From XN24 sp964462675 (GTDB lineage: Bacteria > Pseudomonadota > Gammaproteobacteria > Steroidobacterales > XN24): 64,000 nt of DNA. The stretch is from the NCBI GenBank assembly GCA_964462675.1, contig CAYWYS010000011.1, forward strand, positions 11,189 through 75,188. The letters are read 5' to 3'. Shown here in pieces: positions 8,888-16,323 of this stretch. The position numbers were made by a program, and so were the translations under genes. The notes below the pieces were generated by a model that made no database searches, had not been told where the DNA came from, and worked only from the letters and a program-made list of their open reading frames with translations. The number at the start of each line of letters is the position of its first letter. Positions within the stretch are counted from its first letter, which is position 1.

Positions 8888-9163
8888 ATGATCGATCGCA
8901 AGCTCGTCGAAATCCTGCGCTGTCCGGTGACGCGCCAGGCCGTGTCGCTCGCGCCGAAGGACCGGTTGCGGGACATCAACGCCGCCATCGCGGCCGGCAC
9001 GCTCGTGCATGCTGACGGCCGCAAGGTCGAGGCGCCGCTCGAGGCCGCCCTGCTGACTGCCGACGAGGCCCGCATCTACGCGGTGCGCGACGGCATCCCG
9101 ATCATGCTGGCCGACGAAGCGATCGTCGCGCCGGGCGCGGCCGTAGCGCCGGCGCACGGCTGA
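8888..9163 (+). CDS. Trm112 family protein (UPF0434/YcaR-like)
   Basis: 91 aa. The motif LVEILRCPVTRQAV at the N-terminus and YAVRDGIPIMLADEA at the C-terminus define the bacterial Trm112/YcaR family. The usual second cysteine of the zinc-ribbon form is absent, since the motif reads CPVT rather than CP.C. Eukaryotic and archaeal Trm112 proteins are methyltransferase activators; the bacterial role is not established. It lies 18 bases after znuB with a strong GGAAGGA ribosome-binding site, so it may be co-transcribed. Confidence 0.85.
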   Translation: MIDRKLVEILRCPVTRQAVSLAPKDRLRDINAAIAAGTLVHADGRKVEAPLEAALLTADEARIYAVRDGIPIMLADEAIVAPGAAVAPAHG

Positions 9164-9190
9164 GCTCCCGCTGCGCCCGGCGGCGCGAAC

Positions 9191-9196
9191 TACACT
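9191..9196 (+). promoter_or_regulatory. -10 element for trkH, almost leaderless
   Basis: TACACT at 9191-9196 matches the sigma70 -10 consensus well and would place the transcription start near 9203, only about four bases ahead of the trkH ATG at 9207. No room is left for a Shine-Dalgarno sequence on such a transcript. Confidence 0.4.
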
Positions 9197-9206
9197 TCCG
9201 GCAGGT

Positions 9207-10589
9207 ATGCAGACCGGTCTGGTCAGGTTCGCTGGCAGTCTCGCCGATTACCCGGCGCGCACCCTGTTTGCCTGGTATTTCGGCCTGGTCGGCGTTGGCA
9301 CCGCGCTGCTGCTGTTGCCCGGCTGCCGCGCGGCGGGCGCCGACCCGCTCAGCTTCTCGGACGCGCTGTTCACCGCCACCAGCGCCGCCGCGGTCACCGG
9401 GCTGATGGTGGTCTCACCGGCGAGTGACCTGAGCTTCGGCGGCCAGCTTGTCGTGCTGCTGCTGATCCAGCTCGGCGGACTCGGCGTCATGTCGATCGGC
9501 ACCTTGCTGTTCGTCGGCATGACCGGGCGGCAGCCGCTCCAGTACCGCCTGCTGACGCGCGAGACGCTCGGCGCGCCGCTGTCCACCAACATGGGGCGGT
9601 TGATCCTGCTGGTCGTGGCCGTGACGCTGGCCCTGGAGGCGATCGGCGCGCTGCTGCTGCTGTTGGCGCGGCTCGGCGACGGGCCGTTTCTCGAGCTTTT
9701 GTGGTGGGCCGTGTTCCACGCCGTGTCCGGATTCTGCAATGCCGGCATTTCACTGCAGGACGACAGCATGGCGCCGTGGTCGGGCTCGCCGGCAGTGCTG
9801 CTGACGATGGCGGCGCTGATCGTTGCCGGCGGGCTCGGTTTCCCGGTGCTGCTGGACCTGCTGCACTTGCGTCGCGAGAATCGCGACCGGCGCGGGCTGC
9901 GCTTCCATAGTCAGCTGGTGGTCACGGCGACCGTGGTGCTGCTCGCCGGCGGCACGGCCGCCATCTGGCTGGCGGAGCGCAACGGCGCGCTTGGCATGAT
10001 GCCGGCCTGCGAAGCGTTGCTGCATGCCTTTTTCCAGAGCGTGACGGCCCGCACGGCCGGCTTCGCCACGCTGCCGATCGAGCAATTCGCCTATCCATCG
10101 CTGTTCGTGCTGCTGTTGCTGATGTTCATCGGCGGCGGCGCCTGCTCGACGGCCGGCGGCGTCAAGGTCACGACCGCGGCCGTGCTGGCGATGGAGGGTT
10201 TCGCGCTCGTCCGGCGGCGCTGGCAGACGGCGGCCTTCGGCCGGCGCGTGCCGCAACGCGTGCTCGCTGCGGCGGCGGCGGTCGTGGCGGTCTACACTCT
10301 GGTGCTGGTGACCGGCATCCTGTTGTTGCTGATCCTCGAGGGCGGCGACCGGCCGCATGCCGACGCCGGCGGGCACTTCCTGGACACGGTGTTCGAGGCT
10401 GTCTCTGCCCTCGGTACCGTGGGACTGTCCACCGGCCTGACCGGGGACCTCGGCGAAGCGTCACGGCTGGTGGTGGTCGCGATGATGCTGCTGGGGCGCG
10501 TCGGGCCGCTGGCCATCGCGTCGTTGCTGCTGCGCGGTCCCGCGGGACCGAAGATCCGCTATCCGGAAGGCGAGGTGATCGTTGGCTGA
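9207..10589 (+). CDS. trkH: TrkH/KtrB-type potassium uptake channel subunit
   Basis: 460 aa polytopic protein of the TrkH/TrkG/KtrB superfamily. Repeated selectivity-loop regions are visible: TSAAAVTGL (first), HAVSGFCNAGIS (second), TARTAGFATLP (third) and AVSALGTVGLSTGL (fourth). It imports K+ together with a cytoplasmic NAD-binding regulator, encoded immediately downstream with an 8-base overlap. At 460 aa it is nearer KtrB than full TrkH in size. It probably helps osmotic adaptation. Confidence 0.92.
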   Translation: MQTGLVRFAGSLADYPARTLFAWYFGLVGVGTALLLLPGCRAAGADPLSFSDALFTATSAAAVTGLMVVSPASDLSFGGQLVVLLLIQLGGLGVMSIGTLLFVGMTGRQPLQYRLLTRETLGAPLSTNMGRLILLVVAVTLALEAIGALLLLLARLGDGPFLELLWWAVFHAVSGFCNAGISLQDDSMAPWSGSPAVLLTMAALIVAGGLGFPVLLDLLHLRRENRDRRGLRFHSQLVVTATVVLLAGGTAAIWLAERNGALGMMPACEALLHAFFQSVTARTAGFATLPIEQFAYPSLFVLLLLMFIGGGACSTAGGVKVTTAAVLAMEGFALVRRRWQTAAFGRRVPQRVLAAAAAVVAVYTLVLVTGILLLLILEGGDRPHADAGGHFLDTVFEAVSALGTVGLSTGLTGDLGEASRLVVVAMMLLGRVGPLAIASLLLRGPAGPKIRYPEGEVIVG

Positions 10590-10992
10590 GAAGCATTCAC
10601 GTTTTGTCCTCATCGGCCTCGGGCGGTTCGGCGCCGCGCTGGCGAGGCGCCTGTCGGTGCATGGCCACCGGGTCACGGGGATCGATCTCGACGAGGCGGC
10701 GGTGCAGCGGGTGCAGGATTGCCTCGACAGCGCGCTGGTCGCCGACGGCAGCGACGAGGAAGTCCTCAAGACCATCGATCTCGCCGACACCACCGCCGTG
10801 TTCATTTCGCTCGGCGACCATGCCAACCGCAGCATCGTGGCGACCATGTACACGCTGGAGCTCGGCGCCCCCCGCGTCATCGTCAAGGGCATCGACGCGC
10901 TGCATGCCAAGATATTGCGCAAGCTCGGCAAGGTCGAGGTGATCTTCCCCGAGGAGGCGATGGCTCGCTACGTCGCGGATCACCTCGTCTGA
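10582..10992 (+). CDS. TrkA-N (RCK-N) potassium channel regulator lacking the C-terminal RCK_C domain
   Basis: 136 aa from a TTG start overlapping the trkH stop. The Rossmann motif LIGLGRFGAALARRL and the acidic GIDLDE end of strand 2 show the NAD-binding RCK_N domain. It continues to VIFPEEAMARYVADHLV and stops, where KtrA proteins of about 220 aa would continue into RCK_C. No RCK_C-like sequence follows in another frame before the next gene, so this is either a naturally short form or a 3' truncation. It should form the gating ring for the TrkH-like channel. Confidence 0.85.
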   Translation: MAEKHSRFVLIGLGRFGAALARRLSVHGHRVTGIDLDEAAVQRVQDCLDSALVADGSDEEVLKTIDLADTTAVFISLGDHANRSIVATMYTLELGAPRVIVKGIDALHAKILRKLGKVEVIFPEEAMARYVADHLV

Positions 10993-11086
10993 GGGCCCGG
11001 CGGGCCCATTGCGGGCCGGTCCCGGCTGGCTCCACCAGGCCCGTGGCAGTACCCTTGACCCAGGCGCAGTGTTACGAGCAGGTCCA

Positions 11087-12769
11087 GTGAGCGAAGAATC
11101 CGGCATGAAAATCGAGCTCGGCAACCTTGAGCTCAGCGACTACAGCGAGCTGCGCAAGGCGATGCAGGAGGCCTATGCCGAGCTCGGCGGCGACTACTGG
11201 CCGCACGACGCGATCGCCAACCTGCTCGACGTGTTCCCGGAGGGCCAGTTGTGCGTCAAGGTCAACGGCAAGGTCGTGGCCTCGGCGCTGTCGCTGATCG
11301 TCGATTATGAGCAGTTCGGCGACAAGCACAGCTTCAGCGACATCACCGGCGACCACACGTTCAAGACCCACGATGCCGAGGGCGACATCCTCTACGGCAT
11401 CGAGGTGTTCGTGCATCCCGAGTTCCGCGGCCTCAGGCTGGCACGCCGGCTCTACGACGCCCGCAAGGAGCTGTGCGAAAACCTGAACCTGCGCGCCATC
11501 ATGGCCGGCGGCAGGATTCCGAATTACGAGAAGTACGCCGACCGCATGACGCCGCGCGAATACATCGAGCAGGTGCGGCTCAAGAACATCTACGATCCGA
11601 CCCTGACCTTCCAGCTGTCCAACGGCTTCCATGTCAAGAAGCTGCTGCGCGATTACCTGAAGAACGACACGCAGTCGCTCGGCTACGCGACGCTGCTGGA
11701 ATGGAACAACATCTACTACGAGGAAAAGCCGAAGCTCATCAACCGGCCGCGCAGCGTGGTGCGCGTCGGGCTGGTGCAATGGCAGATGCGGCTGTTTGCG
11801 GACCGCGAGGCGCTGATGAACCAGGTCGAGTTCTTCGTCGACGCGATCTCCGCCTACAAGGCCGATTTCATCCTGTTTCCGGAGTTCTTCAATGCGCCGT
11901 TGATGGCCGAGTTCAATAATCTCGACGAGCCGAAGGCCATTCGGGAGATGTCGCGGCACACTGAGTGGATCCGCCAGCGCTTCCTCGAGCTGGCCGTGTC
12001 CTACAACATCAACATCATTGCCGGCAGCATGCCGCTGGTGGAGCACGAGCGCCTCTACAACGTCAGCTACCTGCTGCGCCGCGACGGCACCTGGGACCAG
12101 TCGCGCAAGATCCACCCGACGCCTGACGAGGTCTCGATCTGGGGCATGTCCGGCTGGGATCGCGTGCCGGTGTTCGACACGGACTGCGGTCGCATCGGCA
12201 TCCTGATTTGCTACGACGTCGAGTTTCCGGAACTGGCGCGCATCTGCGCCGACCAGGACATGCACATCCTGTTCGTACCGTTCCTGACGGACACGCAGAG
12301 CGCTTACATGCGCGTGCGCATCTGCGCCAAGGCGCGCGCCGTCGAGAACGAGTGCTATGTCGCGATCGCCGGCTCGGTCGGCAACCTGCCGCAGGTCCAC
12401 AACATGGACGTGCAGTACGGCCAGTCGGCGATTTTCACGCCGGCCGACTTCGCGTTCCCGACCAACTCGATCAAGGCCGAGACCACGCCGAACACCGAGA
12501 TGACGGTGATCGCCGACCTCGACATGGACCTGCTGAAGGAATTGCACGAGATCGGCAGCGTCACCAACCTGAAGGACCGGCGCCGCGACCTGTACGAGAT
12601 CGTCGTCAAGGCGCCGCTGGCCGATAGCGATCTCGAGGCGGAGCGCCGGCGCGGCGAGATCGCCAGGGTCGTCGCCGACCAGGATGCCGCTGACCTGGAC
12701 GCCGTTGAACTGGATACTGCCGGGCAGGACCTGATCGAAGCCGGGCCGGCGGCGAAGAAGGCCGGCTGA
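11087..12769 (+). CDS. Bifunctional GNAT acetyltransferase / carbon-nitrogen hydrolase
   Basis: 560 aa. Residues about 7-220 form a GNAT domain (EVFVHPEFRGLRLARRLYDARKEL is the acetyl-CoA-binding region). Residues about 220-530 form a nitrilase-superfamily hydrolase with the Glu-Lys-Cys triad: Glu in LFPEFFN (near 265), Lys in SRKIHP (near 340) and Cys in LICYDVEFPE (near 375). The pairing is a known fused family whose substrate is not settled; it could acylate and hydrolyse the same amide. GTG 11087 is preceded by AGCAGG; ATG 11105 is an alternative six codons later. The ankyrin lipoprotein gene follows after 11 bases. Confidence 0.9.
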   Translation: MSEESGMKIELGNLELSDYSELRKAMQEAYAELGGDYWPHDAIANLLDVFPEGQLCVKVNGKVVASALSLIVDYEQFGDKHSFSDITGDHTFKTHDAEGDILYGIEVFVHPEFRGLRLARRLYDARKELCENLNLRAIMAGGRIPNYEKYADRMTPREYIEQVRLKNIYDPTLTFQLSNGFHVKKLLRDYLKNDTQSLGYATLLEWNNIYYEEKPKLINRPRSVVRVGLVQWQMRLFADREALMNQVEFFVDAISAYKADFILFPEFFNAPLMAEFNNLDEPKAIREMSRHTEWIRQRFLELAVSYNINIIAGSMPLVEHERLYNVSYLLRRDGTWDQSRKIHPTPDEVSIWGMSGWDRVPVFDTDCGRIGILICYDVEFPELARICADQDMHILFVPFLTDTQSAYMRVRICAKARAVENECYVAIAGSVGNLPQVHNMDVQYGQSAIFTPADFAFPTNSIKAETTPNTEMTVIADLDMDLLKELHEIGSVTNLKDRRRDLYEIVVKAPLADSDLEAERRRGEIARVVADQDAADLDAVELDTAGQDLIEAGPAAKKAG

Positions 12770-12780
12770 GCGAGGCTGAG

Positions 12781-13515
12781 ATGAACAACCTTGGGCGAGG
12801 CGAGCTGTTTGCTGCATGTGTCGTGGCGGCCGCGCTGCTCGCGGCCTGCGAGGCTCCGAATGCGAGGAATCCAGCCGGCGACGGCGCCGGCACGATGGCA
12901 CTGGTCGAAGCCGCGGGCCGCGGCGACATTGCGGAGGTGGACCGGCTGGTCGCAGCGGGCGCTCCGCTGGACGAGCCCCTCGTGCTGCAAGCCGCAGTGT
13001 TGCATCGCCAGCACGGGATGATCCGGCACCTGGTCACGCAGGGCGCGCCGGTCAACGGCACCGGGACGCTCCAGTCGCCGCTGTGGTTCGCCGTGACCCA
13101 TGGCGACATCCACCTGGCCGAACTGCTGATCGATCTCGGCGCGGACGTGAACTGGCAGACGACCTCGATGGGCACGCCGCTGCATGCGGCGGCGCACTCC
13201 GGCACAGCGAACGAGCACCGGGTCGCGCTTGCGGACCTGTTGCTGGAGCACGGCGCGAGGATCGATGTCATCCAGCTCGACCCCATGTTGCGCGCCGAGT
13301 GCCTCGCCACGGCGCTGCATGCCGCCGTGGCCGGACCGGACCACCTGATGATGGAGTTCCTGCTGGCGCGCGGCGCCAGGCTGGACGTCACCGACGCTCA
13401 AGGGCGAACGCCCGCCCAGTGCGCGGAGGAGCGCCTGCAGCAGGTCCAGGCCGAGGACATCCGGCGAGAACTCGAGCGCGTGATCACGATATTGGCCGGC
13501 GCCCGCGTTCGCTGA
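12781..13515 (+). CDS. Ankyrin-repeat lipoprotein
   Basis: 244 aa. The N-terminus is a lipoprotein signal with lipobox LLAAC (Cys near residue 23). Ankyrin-type repeats follow: ALVEAAGRGDIAEVDRLVAAGAP, PLWFAVTHGDIHLAELLIDLGADVNW, TPLHAAAHSG and a last ATALHAAVAGPDHLMMEFLLARGA. It is probably a periplasm-facing protein-interaction module. No specific function can be assigned. It sits directly behind the acetyltransferase/hydrolase gene and may share its mRNA. Confidence 0.85.
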   Translation: MNNLGRGELFAACVVAAALLAACEAPNARNPAGDGAGTMALVEAAGRGDIAEVDRLVAAGAPLDEPLVLQAAVLHRQHGMIRHLVTQGAPVNGTGTLQSPLWFAVTHGDIHLAELLIDLGADVNWQTTSMGTPLHAAAHSGTANEHRVALADLLLEHGARIDVIQLDPMLRAECLATALHAAVAGPDHLMMEFLLARGARLDVTDAQGRTPAQCAEERLQQVQAEDIRRELERVITILAGARVR

Positions 13516-13610
13516 CGCACCGACCGGGGCGGCCCGAACCCGCTACACTCCAGCCAAGGCAAGGCAGCGCGGATATGACGCGTTGCCCCGCCCTCAATGG
13601 AGTACAGCAA

Positions 13611-14293
13611 ATGAACATGAAGCTCATCATCGCCGGCATCGTCGGCGCGATCGCTGTCACTGCAGTCGGCGCGGTGGCCGGCTACAGGACGATGGACGCG
13701 AAAGACTCTGCCGAGGTGCTCGCAGTCAGGCAGGCGACCAGGACCGTGAGTGTCCCGCGCCAGGAATGCCACAACGAGCTCGTCAGCACGCAACACCCGA
13801 CCCAGGATCCGAACAGGATCGCCGGCACCGTGGCAGGCGCAGTCGTCGGCGGCGTCGTCGGCAGCCAGATCGGCAGCGGCAGCGNNNNNNNNNNNNNNNN
13901 NNNNNNNNNNNNNNNNNNNNNNNNNNNNNNNNNNNNNNNNNNNNNNNNNNNNNNNNNNNNNNNNNNNNNNNNNNNNNNNNNNNNGTGGCAGGCGCAGTCG
14001 TCGGCGGCGTCGTCGGCAGCCAGATCGGCAGCGGCAGCGGCAAGAAGGTCGCCACCGTCGGCGGCGTGGTCGCGGGCGGCATCGCCGGCAACAAGATCCA
14101 GGAAGGCATGCAGGATCGCAACGTAGACCAGGAATGGCGGCAGGTCTGCGTGACCGTCCAGGACACGCGCGAGGAACCGGCCGGGTATGACGTCACCTAC
14201 CGCCTCGACGGTCGGGAGACCGTGGTCCGCACGGACTATGATCCGGGCAAGCGCATCGCGCTCAAGGACGGCGCGCCGGTGCTGCTCAAGTAG
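13611..14293 (+). CDS. Glycine-zipper 2TM-domain envelope protein, split by an assembly gap
   Basis: The N-terminal part (13611-13884) encodes MNMKLIIAGIVGAIAVTAVG, an N-terminal anchor, then IAGTVAGAVVGGVVGSQIGSGS. The gap of 100 N follows, and the frame resumes after it with the same glycine zipper, then GKKVATVGGVVAGGIAGNKIQEGMQ and a C-terminal domain with CVTVQDTREEPAGYDVTYRL. Collapsing the duplicated 55 bases and the Ns restores one frame of exactly 176 codons (175 aa), the normal size for this family. Such proteins resemble SlyB/OsmB-type outer-membrane-associated stress proteins. A paralogue lies at 18344-18937. Confidence 0.8.
13885..13984. other. Scaffolding gap of 100 N
   Basis: Exactly 100 N, the default length for a gap of unknown size. 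The 55 bases just before it (13830-13884) are identical to the 55 bases just after it (13985-14039), meaning that the two contigs overlap rather than being truly separated. The reading frame is lost across the gap only because of the padding. Confidence 0.97.
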
Positions 14294-14327
14294 GAGCACG
14301 GCCGAACCACGGCCGCCGCTCGGCGAT

Positions 14328-15353
14328 TCAGCGCGACGCGTGCAGCTCGACGATGTCGCCGTCGGCGACCGCGTGATCGGCGCCGACCTGCTGGCCATCG
14401 AAAGCGCCGCTGCCCCACAGGCGCCCGAAGCGGAACGACTCCGCGATATCCTTGTGCACCAGGCGCGCCACGTCCAGCACCGTGTCGCCGCGGCGCACTG
14501 TGAAGGGCTTGTCGCGATCCGCGTCGCGGCCGGGGGCCTTGGTGTAGACACGCACGATCCCGAGACTGCGGAACAGCCAGGGCGCGAGCGCGCCGAGCCC
14601 CTCGCCGGTCTGCGCGGAGACGCGCAAGGCGGGGAAATCGACCTGCAGCAGCTCCTCGAGCACGACGACCTCCTCGGGGTCCGTGAGGAGGTCGCTCTTG
14701 TTGGCGAGCAGCAGGGTCGGCAAGCGGACGCGGAACGGGTCGTCGCCGTCAGCCTCGCGCGGCGCGGCGCCATCCGTGCCGGGCCAGCGTGAATCGAGGC
14801 TGACTTTGCGAACCGCCAGCGTGTCCAGAATGAACCGCAGCTGCTCGACGCAGGCCGGATCGGACAGGTCCGCGACGAGCAGCGCCGCGTCGCTGGTCTG
14901 CAGCGTCGAGGCGATCCAGGGCGGGCTGTGCTCCGGCGACATCGACGGCAGGTCCAGCAGCTGGAACGCGATGTCCTCGTGCGGCAGCATGCCGGGCTCC
15001 GGGTACTGCGTGATGAACGAACCCGGGCCGGACTGCGCCCGCGAGCCCGTCAGCCGCAGGTGCAGCGCCGACTTGCCCGAGTTCGGCGGCCCGAGCAGCG
15101 CGACTTGCGCGGCACCTTCCGGGCGGATCACCAGCGCCGGGCCGCTGCGCTTGCCGCCTTTCTTCGGGCCGGCCAGCTCGTCCGTGAGGTCCTTGATGCG
15201 GCTCTTGATATCGGCCTGCAGGTGCTCCGTCCCCTTGTGCTTGGGAATCGTCGACAGCATCTGCCGCAGGCACTCGAGCCGCTCCTTCGGCTCGCGGGCC
15301 TTGCGAAAGGCCTCCTCGGCCTTCTTGTACTCCGGCGTGACGTTGGTTGGCAT
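14328..15353 (-). CDS. Obg/DRG-like GTPase with C-terminal TGS domain
   Basis: 341 aa from ATG 15353. An N-terminal helical region (about residues 1-75) precedes a GTPase domain with G1 GPPNSGKSA, a G3-like LLDLPSMSPE and G4 NKSD. A TGS domain closes the protein (VYTKAPGRDADRDKPFTVRRG, then VADGDIVELHAS). The layout resembles DRG/Obg-related ribosome-associated GTPases, although G3 reads DLPS instead of DxPG. The gene begins 7 bases after the DUF2189 gene ends, so the two form an operon. It converges on the glycine-zipper gene. Confidence 0.85.
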   Translation of the reverse strand: MPTNVTPEYKKAEEAFRKAREPKERLECLRQMLSTIPKHKGTEHLQADIKSRIKDLTDELAGPKKGGKRSGPALVIRPEGAAQVALLGPPNSGKSALHLRLTGSRAQSGPGSFITQYPEPGMLPHEDIAFQLLDLPSMSPEHSPPWIASTLQTSDAALLVADLSDPACVEQLRFILDTLAVRKVSLDSRWPGTDGAAPREADGDDPFRVRLPTLLLANKSDLLTDPEEVVVLEELLQVDFPALRVSAQTGEGLGALAPWLFRSLGIVRVYTKAPGRDADRDKPFTVRRGDTVLDVARLVHKDIAESFRFGRLWGSGAFDGQQVGADHAVADGDIVELHASR

Positions 15354-15360
15354 GCCCGGC

Positions 15361-16155
15361 TCAGGGCTCGTGCGGCGGCCAGGCCGAGGCGTCGACGACG
15401 TCGCGATAGGCATGCCAGGTGGCGTGCCCGAGCAACGGGAACAGCACGACGAGCCCGATGAACGCCGTCGCGAAGCCGATCCCGGTCAGCAGCACGATCA
15501 GCAGCAGCCACACCGCCATTGCCGGCTTGTTGCGCAACGTCGCGTTGACGCTGGTCACGACGGCCGTGACGGTGTCGGCCTTGCGGTCCATCAGCATCGG
15601 CAAGGAGAAGGCGCTGGCCGCGAACGTGATCGCCGCGAAGATCGACCCGACCGCCGAGCCGATCGCGAGGAACCGGAGGATGTCACCGAGTTCCGGCTTC
15701 GACTCCATCGGGAAGAACACGTGCACCATCGACCCGGCGCGCGCCCACACGAGGAACACCACCATCAGGATCAGCGCGAACACCAGGCTGTCGCCAAGCC
15801 GCGCGCGCGCCGCATCGACGCTGCGGTCGAAGGTCGGGATCCGGCCGTGCTCGAGCTGCCAGCTGACCGCATACAACGCGATCGCGAGCAGCGGCCCGAC
15901 GAACACGAAGCCCGACAGCAGCGACAGCCACACCAGCCAGCTGCCGAGCCAGAGCGCCACGAGGCTGACGAGCCAGGACGCGCCCAGCACGGCGAGTCCC
16001 CAGCCGAGACTCTGCCCCGGCGCGGCCCGCATGTCCCGCCAGCCTGCCGCGAGCCAGCGCAACGGCGCCGATGCGGGCACCCGGCGGCAGGGCGCGAGGA
16101 ACGGCATCTGCCCGCCAGGATTCTCGCCCGCGTCCCGCACCTGCTGCTCGCTCAT
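15361..16155 (-). CDS. DUF2189 integral membrane protein
   Basis: 264 aa from ATG 16155 (a second in-frame ATG lies at 16173). Six hydrophobic helices are visible, including SLGWGLAVLGASWLVSLVALWLG, LLSGFVFVGPLLAIALYAVS, LVFALILMVVFLVWARAG, FAAITFAASAFSLPML and AVWLLLIVLLTGIGFATAFIG. The segment MLMDRKADTVTAV is typical of DUF2189. The function is unknown. It is the first gene of a two-gene unit with the TGS GTPase. Confidence 0.85.
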   Translation of the reverse strand: MSEQQVRDAGENPGGQMPFLAPCRRVPASAPLRWLAAGWRDMRAAPGQSLGWGLAVLGASWLVSLVALWLGSWLVWLSLLSGFVFVGPLLAIALYAVSWQLEHGRIPTFDRSVDAARARLGDSLVFALILMVVFLVWARAGSMVHVFFPMESKPELGDILRFLAIGSAVGSIFAAITFAASAFSLPMLMDRKADTVTAVVTSVNATLRNKPAMAVWLLLIVLLTGIGFATAFIGLVVLFPLLGHATWHAYRDVVDASAWPPHEP

Positions 16156-16323
16156 GGTCGCCCTGCCCGCCATGCACCAGGCATTTCTATACCACAGGCC
16201 GGCGGCGCCTGGCGCACGCCGCCTCCGGGCCGCGTCCGCCGGTGGGAAATTGGCGTTCGGGGGCATCCATCATTACTCTGGCGCGTGCACTAACGCCATG
16301 CGGGTTCCGGTGCCAGCGTCCCT

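Noticed and set aside
10993..11010. Intrinsic terminator after the TrkA-N gene (GGGCCC/GGGCCC palindrome)
   Set aside because: The stem is only six bases and no T-run follows; too weak to call.
11072..12901. 609-codon open frame antisense to the acetyltransferase/hydrolase
   Set aside because: It mirrors a strongly conserved gene and crosses two gene boundaries; low-complexity shadow composition.
13830..14039. Genuine tandem duplication of the glycine zipper across the gap
   Set aside because: The copies are identical over exactly 55 bases and end precisely at the Ns, and collapsing them restores the frame; an assembly overlap explains this better.
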